NCBI GenBank assembly: GCA_013696185.1
Contig: JACCZA010000186.1
Coordinates: 1-22,925, forward strand
Length of the DNA stretch: 22,925 bases
Reading direction: 5' to 3'
From: Actinomycetota bacterium
GTDB lineage: Bacteria > Actinomycetota > Thermoleophilia > Gaiellales > Gaiellaceae
Shown: in pieces, positions 14,574 to 19,896 of the stretch
How the letters are laid out: each line of letters opens with the position of its first letter
How positions within the stretch are numbered: the stretch's first letter is position 1
The notes under the pieces: generated by a model
Database searches by the model: none
Told to the model about the DNA's origin: nothing
Seen by the model: only the letters and a program-made list of their open reading frames with translations
Position numbers and translations under genes: made by a program

Positions 14574-14630
14574 CCCCGCAACTCCCTTGAACCTCGGGCA
14601 CGTCCCCGCAGTGGCAAGGGACTTGCGGGA
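14574..14630. repeat. Long interrupted inverted repeat between peptide ORF and lipoprotein promoter
   Basis: CCCCGCAACTCCCTTG (14574-14589) is complementary to CAAGGGACTTGCGGGA (14615-14630) at 14 of 16 positions (two 7-bp blocks around one mismatch), with a 25-nt spacer. It ends 8 bp before the lipoprotein -10 element. It could be an operator, a terminator for the regulator-peptide transcript, or both; no U-tract follows. Confidence 0.55.
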
Positions 14631-14638
14631 CGGAGCAC

Positions 14639-14644
14639 TAGACT
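14639..14644 (+). promoter_or_regulatory. Candidate -10 element for the thioredoxin-like lipoprotein
   Basis: TAGACT ends 9 nt before ATG 14654, with no ribosome binding site. The 13-mer TAGACTCGAGGCG (14639-14651) recurs exactly at 18031-18043, at the start of ctaA. Confidence 0.45.
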
Positions 14645-14653
14645 CGAGGCGCG

Positions 14654-15583
14654 ATGCGCCTTCGATCCGCGGTTCTCGGCGGGGCCCTCGTGACCGCCTC
14701 GGGCTGCGGCGGCGCAGACCAGGAGGCGACGACGACGGCTTCCACCGCGCGGCAGGCGCGCCGCGCCGCGCCCACCGCCGGCAGCCTCGAGGCGATCTGG
14801 AGACGCCCCGGCGAGGACGTCGGCCTCGTGCAGGGCACGAGCGACTACGCACCGGGTCGCGTGCGCGTCAGCTTCCTCGTCCTGCGAGGCGACGGGCGGG
14901 CCGTCGAGCGCCCCGGGCACGCGTGTGGCTGGCGCGAACCCGCAAGGCTCGACCCTTCTTCACCACCGAGGCGACGCTCGACCCGGTGGGCGTGCCGGGC
15001 GGGACGAAGGGCGATGTCACGCGGCTCTACGTGGCCGAGCTCCGCGTTCCGAGGGCCGGCAAGTACTGGTTCGTGGCCGAGCCGTCGGGAGGAGAGCCGG
15101 TTCAGGGTCTTGGCGCTCGTGGTCAAGCCAAAAGCCGCCTCGCCCCCGGTCGGCACGCGGGCCATAGCCTCGCGGACGCCGACGATCGCCTCGACCGGAG
15201 GCGACCTGCGCCGTTTGACCACGAGCACGCCGCCGGACCGCGAGCTCCTGCGCCACTCGGTCGCCGACACGCTCGCTGCTCACAAGCCCTTCGTCGTCGC
15301 TTTCGCCACGCCGAAGTTCTGCGCGAGCCGGGCGTGCGGGCCGACAGTGGACATCGTGGAGGCAGTCCGACGCAGCTTCGCCCGCAGCGGTGTCCGCTTC
15401 ATCCACGTCGAGATCTTCGAGGGCAACGATCCCACCCGGGGCGTCAACCGGTGGGTCAGGGAGTGGCGGCTGCCGACGGAGCCGTGGGTCTTCGTGGTGG
15501 GCGGCGACGGCAGGATCGCCGCGAAGTTCGAGGGCTCGGTGTCGGTGCGCGAGCTCTCGCGCGCAGTCCGCGGGATCGTCTAG
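14654..15583 (+). CDS. Thioredoxin-like lipoprotein with two compensating frameshifts
   Basis: The open frame is 309 codons. The N-terminus is a lipoprotein signal ending in a lipobox-like VTASGC. From about residue 205 there is a thioredoxin-like domain: PFVVAFATPKFCASRACGPT with a CxxxxC pair, then FIHVEIFEGNDPTRGVNRW and EPWVFVVGGDGRIAAKFEG. Residues about 87-151 of this frame look non-native (ACGWREPARLDPSSPPRRRS). In the -1 frame the same DNA reads RVWLARTRKARPFFTTEATL, then VPGGTKGDVTRLYVAELRVP and KYWFVAEPSGG, which is native-looking protein continuous with both ends. A missing C in the C-run at 14911-14914 and an extra G near 15105-15115 would explain it. Both are homopolymer-type errors, so sequencing error is likely, but a drifting gene is possible. 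It probably acts in extracytoplasmic thiol chemistry. Confidence 0.78.
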   Translation: MRLRSAVLGGALVTASGCGGADQEATTTASTARQARRAAPTAGSLEAIWRRPGEDVGLVQGTSDYAPGRVRVSFLVLRGDGRAVERPGHACGWREPARLDPSSPPRRRSTRWACRAGRRAMSRGSTWPSSAFRGPASTGSWPSRREESRFRVLALVVKPKAASPPVGTRAIASRTPTIASTGGDLRRLTTSTPPDRELLRHSVADTLAAHKPFVVAFATPKFCASRACGPTVDIVEAVRRSFARSGVRFIHVEIFEGNDPTRGVNRWVREWRLPTEPWVFVVGGDGRIAAKFEGSVSVRELSRAVRGIV

Positions 15584-15595
15584 CGACCGCGAAGG

Positions 15596-15632
15596 TATAC
15601 GGTGCGCTTGTTCCTCGAATAAGGAGACAGCA
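15596..15632 (+). promoter_or_regulatory. -10 element and ribosome binding site for the rhodanese
   Basis: TATACG (15596-15601) resembles a -10 element and would give a leader of about 24 nt. AAGGAGA then precedes ATG 15632 by a normal distance. This gene has a conventional leadered start, unlike most of its neighbours. Confidence 0.45.
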
Positions 15633-16489
15633 TGACGCAGAACGGCTTCGCGAAGGAGGTGCTCGTCGACACGGAGTGGCTCGCGGAGCACCTGGACGAC
15701 GGAGGCGTGGTCGTCGCCGAGGTCGACGAGAACCCCGATCTCTACGACGAGGGCCACATCCCCGGCGCGGTGAGGCTCCACTGGCGCGAAGACCTGCAGG
15801 ATCCCGTCGAGCGCGACGTCGTCGAGAAGGAGCAGTTCGAGCAGCTGCTCGGCCGGCTCGGGATCGGCAACGACACGACGGTCGTGCTCTACGGCGACAA
15901 GAACAACTGGTTCGCCGCCTATGCGTACTGGTACCTCAAGCTGTACGGGCACGAGCAGCTCCGGATCCTCGACGGCGGACGTCAGAAGTGGATCGACGAG
16001 GCGCGCGAGCTGACGACGGACGTGCCCTCGCCGCAGGCGGTGGCCTACTCGGCTCAGGAGCGAAACGAGGAGCTGCGGGCCCGCAGAGACGCCGTGCTCG
16101 AGTCCCTCGGGGCCGGGGACCGGGCGCTCGTGGACGTGCGGAGCCCACCCGAGTTCGCAGGCGACCTGATCGCGCCGCCGGGCTACGAGCAGGAGGGGGC
16201 GCAGCGCGGCGGGCACATTCCGACCGCCAAGTCGATCCCGTGGGCCCAGGCCGTGCGCGACGACGGCACGTTCAAGTCGGCGGTCGAGCTGCGCTCCCTC
16301 TACGAGGGCAAGGGCGTGACTGCCGAGAAGAAGGTGACGGCGTACTGTCGCATCGGCGAGCGCAGCGCCCACACGTGGTTCGTGCTGCGGGAGCTGCTCG
16401 GCTACGAGGATGTGCGGAACTACGACGGTTCCTGGACGGAGTGGGGGAACCTCGTCGACGTGCCGATCGAGCGGGGGGCCGAGACGTAA
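15632..16489 (+). CDS. Thiosulfate sulfurtransferase (rhodanese), mycobacterial CysA2-like
   Basis: A 285-residue protein of two rhodanese domains. The first, inactive, domain has FVDTEWL-type strands and EDLQDPVERDVVEKEQFEQL, then NNWFAAYAYWYLKLYGHEQ. The second has LVDVRSPPEFAGDLIAPPGY, GHIPTAKSIPWAQAV and the active-site loop AYCRIGERSAHTWFVLREL, whose Cys carries the persulfide. CRIGERS is the loop of thiosulfate sulfurtransferases, and from memory the whole sequence closely resembles mycobacterial CysA2/CysA3. It transfers sulfane sulfur from thiosulfate to cyanide or, in cells, to other thiol acceptors. It follows the thioredoxin-like lipoprotein and precedes selD, but SelU-type selenouridine synthases have a different organisation (rhodanese plus P-loop), so a selenium role is not implied. 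Confidence 0.94.
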   Translation: MTQNGFAKEVLVDTEWLAEHLDDGGVVVAEVDENPDLYDEGHIPGAVRLHWREDLQDPVERDVVEKEQFEQLLGRLGIGNDTTVVLYGDKNNWFAAYAYWYLKLYGHEQLRILDGGRQKWIDEARELTTDVPSPQAVAYSAQERNEELRARRDAVLESLGAGDRALVDVRSPPEFAGDLIAPPGYEQEGAQRGGHIPTAKSIPWAQAVRDDGTFKSAVELRSLYEGKGVTAEKKVTAYCRIGERSAHTWFVLRELLGYEDVRNYDGSWTEWGNLVDVPIERGAET

Positions 16490-16527
16490 CGAAACCGTGA
16501 AGGAACGAGCCGGGGGGCGGCGAAAGA

Positions 16528-16539
16528 CCTCCGCGGAGG
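16528..16539. repeat. 12-bp perfect palindrome CCTCCGCGGAGG downstream of the rhodanese
   Basis: A self-complementary 12-mer about 40 nt after the rhodanese stop. A looser pair, GGAGGA (16535-16540) with TCCTCC further on, could fold with it. Function unknown. Confidence 0.4.
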
Positions 16540-16570
16540 AACTTCACAGGCTCCTCCTCTCCCCTGACAG

Positions 16571-16598
16571 CGACGGCGGCCCTTCGGGGCCGTCGTCG
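16571..16598 (+). terminator. Hairpin terminator after the rhodanese gene
   Basis: CGACGGCGGCCC (16571-16582) and GGGCCGTCGTCG (16587-16598) form a 12-bp stem with one G-U pair, closed by a cUUCGg tetraloop. There is no U-tract (TGTAATC follows), as is common for GC-rich actinobacteria. A second hairpin, GGGAAACC-TGC-GGTTTCCC (16609-16627), follows. Confidence 0.7.
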
Positions 16599-16608
16599 TG
16601 TAATCGGG

Positions 16609-16627
16609 GGGAAACCTGCGGTTTCCC
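16609..16627. other. Second hairpin in the rhodanese-selD intergenic region
   Basis: GGGAAACC and GGTTTCCC form a perfect 8-bp stem with a 3-nt loop, 10 nt after the first terminator hairpin. It may reinforce termination or belong to a selD leader. No U-tract is present. Confidence 0.45.
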
Positions 16628-16737
16628 GAGCACGCTGTTCGGACGACTGACTGGCCTCCCGGGCTAGTGAATCGCCCTCCGGGCACGACTCCCCTCGCTG
16701 ATCGGACACCGGAAGAAGCTGGTGGGGTGCGCGCGTC

Positions 16738-16743
16738 TAGAGT
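16738..16743 (+). promoter_or_regulatory. Candidate -10 element for selD
   Basis: TAGAGT ends 7 nt before GTG 16751, which supports that GTG as a leaderless start rather than the upstream GTGs at 16667 and 16742. Confidence 0.4.
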
Positions 16744-16750
16744 GGTTCGC

Positions 16751-17800
16751 GTGACTGCCGGAGCCGACCTCGGGTTGCTGCCTCCCACGCTCACCGACCT
16801 CACCACGTCCGGCGGCTGCGCAGCGAAGTACTCGGCGGCGCGGCTCGAGGAGCTGCTCGCCGGGTTCGTTCCCGCAGAGGCGGAGAATCTCCTCGTCGGC
16901 CTCTCGCCGGCCGACGACGCGGCCGTGTACCGCCTGGACGAGGAGCGGGCGCTCGTCTTCACGCTCGACTTCTTCCCTCCCCTTGTCGACGACCCGGCCG
17001 ACTTCGGCGCGATCGCCGCCACGAACGCCTTGAACGACGTGTTCGCGATGGGCGGCAAGCCGCTCCTCGCCCTCTCGATCGCCGCGTTTCCCGAGGAGCT
17101 GCCGCTCGAGGCACTGGGTCAGGTCTTCGCCGCCGCCGCCGAGCAGGTGCGGGCTGCCGGCGGCATCCTCGCGGGCGGCCACACGCTCCGGGACGCCGAG
17201 CCGAAGTACGGCCTGGCGGTCGTCGGCACCGCTCGTCCCGACGCCGTCTGGCGCAAGAGCACCGCGCGCCCGGGCGATGCGCTCTACCTCACGAAGCCGC
17301 TCGGCACCGGGCTCGTCCTGCACGGGTACAAGCGTGGCCTCGTCGGCGCAGACGCGCTGCAGGCGGCCGTCTCGGCCATGCGCACGCTGAATCTGAGCGC
17401 TGCCGATGCGCTCCGACCCTTTGCACCGAGCGCCGTCACCGACGTGACCGGCTTCGGCCTGCTCGGGCATGCGCACGAGATGGCCTCGCGCAGCGGCGTG
17501 GAGATCCGGCTCGAGGCCGGCGCCCTGCCGGCGCTGCCGGGCGCGCTCGAGGTTGCGGCCGGGGGCGAGCGCACCGGCGGCGACCGGCGCAACCGCGACT
17601 TCGCCGGACCGCACGTGTCGCTCGACGGGGCCGCCGATCCGGTGGTTGCGCTCGCCTACGACCCCCAGACGGCCGGCGGGCTGCTGATCGCGCTGCCCGC
17701 AGAGCGCGGCGCGGTGCTCGAGGCGCGATTCGCCGCGGGGCATCTCTTCCTCCGCCGCGTCGGCCGGGTCGAGTCGGGCGCCGGCGTCGTCCTGGAGTAG
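16751..17800 (+). CDS. selD: Selenide, water dikinase
   Basis: A 349-residue protein, matching the usual length of SelD (347 aa in E. coli). The catalytic N-terminal loop SGGCAAKYS holds Cys23 and Lys26, the residues needed for selenophosphate synthesis. Downstream are DDAAVYRLDEERALVFTLDF, then DFGAIAATNALNDVFAMGGK, then AGGHTLRDAEPKYGLAVVGT, all ATP-binding AIRS-fold blocks. VTDVTGFGLLGHAHEM and DPQTAGGLLIALP follow. It makes selenophosphate from selenide and ATP for selenocysteine or selenouridine synthesis. Here the active residue is Cys, not Sec. No selA, selB, tRNA-Sec or selU is visible nearby, so its user is elsewhere in the genome. GTG 16751 is chosen from family length and the TAGAGT element. 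Confidence 0.96.
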   Translation: MTAGADLGLLPPTLTDLTTSGGCAAKYSAARLEELLAGFVPAEAENLLVGLSPADDAAVYRLDEERALVFTLDFFPPLVDDPADFGAIAATNALNDVFAMGGKPLLALSIAAFPEELPLEALGQVFAAAAEQVRAAGGILAGGHTLRDAEPKYGLAVVGTARPDAVWRKSTARPGDALYLTKPLGTGLVLHGYKRGLVGADALQAAVSAMRTLNLSAADALRPFAPSAVTDVTGFGLLGHAHEMASRSGVEIRLEAGALPALPGALEVAAGGERTGGDRRNRDFAGPHVSLDGAADPVVALAYDPQTAGGLLIALPAERGAVLEARFAAGHLFLRRVGRVESGAGVVLE

Positions 17801-17820
17801 GACGGCGGAGCGGGCCGTCC
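17800..17820 (+). terminator. Hairpin at the selD stop
   Basis: GGACGGC (17800-17806) pairs with GCCGTCC (17814-17820) over a 7-nt loop, starting at the last base of the selD stop codon. No U-tract is present. Probable intrinsic terminator of a GC-rich type. Confidence 0.5.
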
Positions 17821-18030
17821 GCCACCGACCGCTAAAGGCGCCCGGGGCGAGCGACGAAGCCGGCAAGAGGCCCCACCGTAGTTGGGCAGACCCGCCGTCC
17901 ACGGGGCGCGCGGCGGGAATTGCCCCGCTTCCGGCACGACCGCCGTGGCTCCCGCAGCCATGGACGAGGGACAGTCCCTCCCAGCCGGCGTCCGTAAGGG
18001 GGGCGTTCTCGGCGCGCGGGGGGGGGCGAT
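17821..18030. other. Structured intergenic region between selD and ctaA
   Basis: About 210 nt with no gene. It contains short perfect hairpins: TGGCT-CCCGC-AGCCA (17946-17960) and GAGGGA-CAG-TCCCTC (17966-17980). GCGGG and CCCGC also pair around AATTGC near 17917-17932. Known riboswitch cores (cobalamin, TPP, SAM), SRP RNA and tRNA features were sought by eye and not found. Confidence 0.35.
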
Positions 18031-18036
18031 TAGACT
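18031..18036 (+). promoter_or_regulatory. Candidate -10 element for ctaA
   Basis: TAGACT ends 6 nt before GTG 18043, predicting a leaderless transcript. The surrounding 13-mer is identical to the one at 14639-14651. Confidence 0.45.
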
Positions 18037-18042
18037 CGAGGC

Positions 18043-18972
18043 GTGGACGTCCAGTCGACGCGGGTGATCCGCGCCCGCCGGGCCGAGCTCGCAGCACCCC
18101 GCTTCTCGCGCCTCGCGCTCGCGAGCGCCGTCTCGCTCTACGTGATCGTCGTCACCGGCGCCGTCGTCCGCCTGACCGCCTCGGGCCTCGGCTGCGAGTC
18201 CTGGCCGGGGTGCGAGGCGGGCGCGTTCTTCCCCGCCTCCGACGTCCACGCCTTCGTCGAGTTCGGGAATCGCGCGGTGGGCCTTGCGCCGATCCTCCTG
18301 ACCCTCGTCACCTGGCTCGCGGCGCGACGTGTCGGCGGACTGCCGCGCTGGTCGCGCCGTCTCGCGCTCGCGACGTTCCTGGGCACGATCGCGCAGGCGC
18401 CGCTCGGCCTGCTGACGATCCGCCTCGATCTCCACCCGCTGCTCGTGATGTCGCACTTCCTGCTCGCTCTCGCCGTCCTCGCGGGCGGGATCGTCGTCGC
18501 CCTCGAGGCGTTCCGCCACTCGCACGGCGCGGCACCCCCGCTCGTGCCGCGGGAGCTGCGCCGCGCCGGGCTCGTCCTCGCCGCGAGCTGTCTCGCGCTC
18601 GTCGTCACGGGGACGACGACGACGGCGGCCGGGCCGCACTCGGGCGGGGCCGACATCCGCCGGCTCGGCTCCCTCGACGGCTCGCTCTGGGTGCACGTGC
18701 GGGCGACGGCAGCCTTCGGCTGCGTCTTCCTCTTCGTGCTCGGCTACCTCGCGGCGCGGCGTGACCGCTCACCCCGCCTCTTCGCGCTGGTGCTGGGCCT
18801 GCTCGGTCTGCTGCTCGTGCAGATGGCCGTTGGTGAGATCCAGTGGCGCACGGAGCTCCCGCGGGGAATCGTCGCCGTCCACGTCGGTCTCGCCGCAGCG
18901 GTCTGGGCGGCTGTCGTTGCCCTCGTGGCGCTGCTGTGGCGCCCGTTGGCGGCACTCGCGCCCGACAGCTGA
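18043..18972 (+). CDS. ctaA: Heme A synthase (COX15/CtaA family)
   Basis: A 309-residue polytopic membrane protein with about eight hydrophobic helices. After helix I, VVTGAVVRLTASGLGCESWP-GC contains the extracytoplasmic cysteine pair Cys51/Cys57, a hallmark of CtaA. HAFVEFGNRAVG follows where the ExxHR heme-ligand motif lies, with Asn76 in place of His. LDLHPLLVMSHFLLALAVLA provides the next helix histidines, VTGTTTTAAGPHSGG starts the second half, and IVAVHVGLAAAVW holds a late His. It oxidises the C8 methyl of heme O to make heme A for aa3-type oxidases. The Asn variant is, as I recall, usual for actinobacterial CtaA. GTG 18043 is 6 nt after TAGACT. Confidence 0.92.
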   Translation: MDVQSTRVIRARRAELAAPRFSRLALASAVSLYVIVVTGAVVRLTASGLGCESWPGCEAGAFFPASDVHAFVEFGNRAVGLAPILLTLVTWLAARRVGGLPRWSRRLALATFLGTIAQAPLGLLTIRLDLHPLLVMSHFLLALAVLAGGIVVALEAFRHSHGAAPPLVPRELRRAGLVLAASCLALVVTGTTTTAAGPHSGGADIRRLGSLDGSLWVHVRATAAFGCVFLFVLGYLAARRDRSPRLFALVLGLLGLLLVQMAVGEIQWRTELPRGIVAVHVGLAAAVWAAVVALVALLWRPLAALAPDS

Positions 18973-18987
18973 GGGGCCGAGCCCGCA

Positions 18988-18993
18988 TACACT
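18988..18993 (+). promoter_or_regulatory. Candidate -10 element for the PAC2 gene
   Basis: TACACT ends 6 nt before GTG 19000 (3 nt before GTG 18997). It lies just after the ctaA stop, so the PAC2 gene may be transcribed separately from ctaA. Confidence 0.35.
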
Positions 18994-18996
18994 GAG

Positions 18997-19887
18997 GTGG
19001 TGCCCGAGGAACTCCGCATGGAGGCGCGGCCGGAGCTCACGCGGCCGGTCCTCGTCGCCGCCTTCCGCGGCTGGAACGACGGTGGCCAGGGCGCCTCGCT
19101 CGCGGGCGGCTATCTCGCGAAGCTCTGGGGCGCGGCCCGCTTCGCCGAGATCGACCCCGAGACCTTCTATGACTTCCAGGCGACGCGCCCGCATGTCTCG
19201 CTCGTCGAGGGCCTGACGCGACGGATCGAGTGGCCGGACAACGCCTTCTTCCACGCACGGCTGCCGGGGCAGAGCCGGGACGTCGTGCTCTTCCTCGGCA
19301 CCGAGCCGAGCCTCCGCTGGCGCACGTTCTGCCAGCTCGTCGTCGACCTCGCCAAGGAGCTCGACGTCGAGCTCGTGGTCACCCTCGGGTCGCTCCTGGC
19401 CGACGTCCCGCACACGCGCCCCTCGCCGGTCACGGGTAGCGGCAGCGATCCCGAGCTGGTCGAGCGCCTCGGTCTCGAGGCCTCGCGCTACGAGGGCCCG
19501 ACGGGGATCGTCGGCGTGCTCCACGACGCGTTCCGGCGCGCGGACATGCCCTCGGCGAGCCTCTGGGCGGCCGTGCCCCACTATGTCTCGCTCGCGCCGA
19601 GCCCGCGCGCGGCCCTTGCCCTCTGTCAGCGCCTCGGCGATCTCCTCGACGGCCCGATCGACACGACCGAGCTCGAGGAGGGCGCCGAGCGCTACTCCGA
19701 GCAGGTCAGCGAGGCCGTCGCGACCGACGCGGAGACGGCCTCCTACGTCGAGGAGCTCGAGCAGCGCAGCGACGCGATCGAGGAGGAGGAACGCCTGCCC
19801 TCGGGCGACACGCTCGCGGCCGAGTTGACGCGCTTCCTGCGCGAGCGCGAGCGGGACGGCGGCAACGACGCCGCACACGAGCAGTAG
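18997..19887 (+). CDS. PAC2 family protein
   Basis: A 296-residue protein with a PAC2 (proteasome assembly chaperone 2-like) domain. The signature VLVAAFRGWNDGGQGASLAG is near the N-terminus, followed by DVVLFLGTEPSLRWRTFCQL, then VTLGSLLADVPHTRPSPVTG and ASLWAAVPHYVSLAPSPRAA. The last 70 residues are acidic and likely coiled coil (EELEQRSDAIEEEERL). PAC2 proteins are widespread in actinobacteria, often near the proteasome system, but their bacterial function is not established. Three starts are possible: GTG 18997, GTG 19000 (leaderless, 6 nt after TACACT) and ATG 19018, preceded by GAGGAA at good spacing. Family conservation begins after all three. It converges on the helicase gene with a 9-nt gap. 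Confidence 0.9.
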   Translation: MVPEELRMEARPELTRPVLVAAFRGWNDGGQGASLAGGYLAKLWGAARFAEIDPETFYDFQATRPHVSLVEGLTRRIEWPDNAFFHARLPGQSRDVVLFLGTEPSLRWRTFCQLVVDLAKELDVELVVTLGSLLADVPHTRPSPVTGSGSDPELVERLGLEASRYEGPTGIVGVLHDAFRRADMPSASLWAAVPHYVSLAPSPRAALALCQRLGDLLDGPIDTTELEEGAERYSEQVSEAVATDAETASYVEELEQRSDAIEEEERLPSGDTLAAELTRFLRERERDGGNDAAHEQ

Positions 19888-19896
19888 GGCGGGGCG

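Noticed and set aside
14587..16500. 637-codon plus-strand frame overlapping the lipoprotein and rhodanese
   Set aside because: Only 14915-15110 reads as native protein, and it belongs to the frameshifted lipoprotein; the rest is an Arg-rich shadow of the rhodanese.
16600..16700. Possible tRNA-Sec upstream of selD (about 90 nt bounded by GGGGG and CCCC)
   Set aside because: No TCA anticodon in a 7-nt loop, no T-loop consensus and no long variable arm could be placed on either strand.
17821..18030. Cobalamin or other riboswitch in the selD-ctaA gap
   Set aside because: Conserved box sequences were not found, and the ctaA start appears leaderless, so the region would not be in its mRNA.
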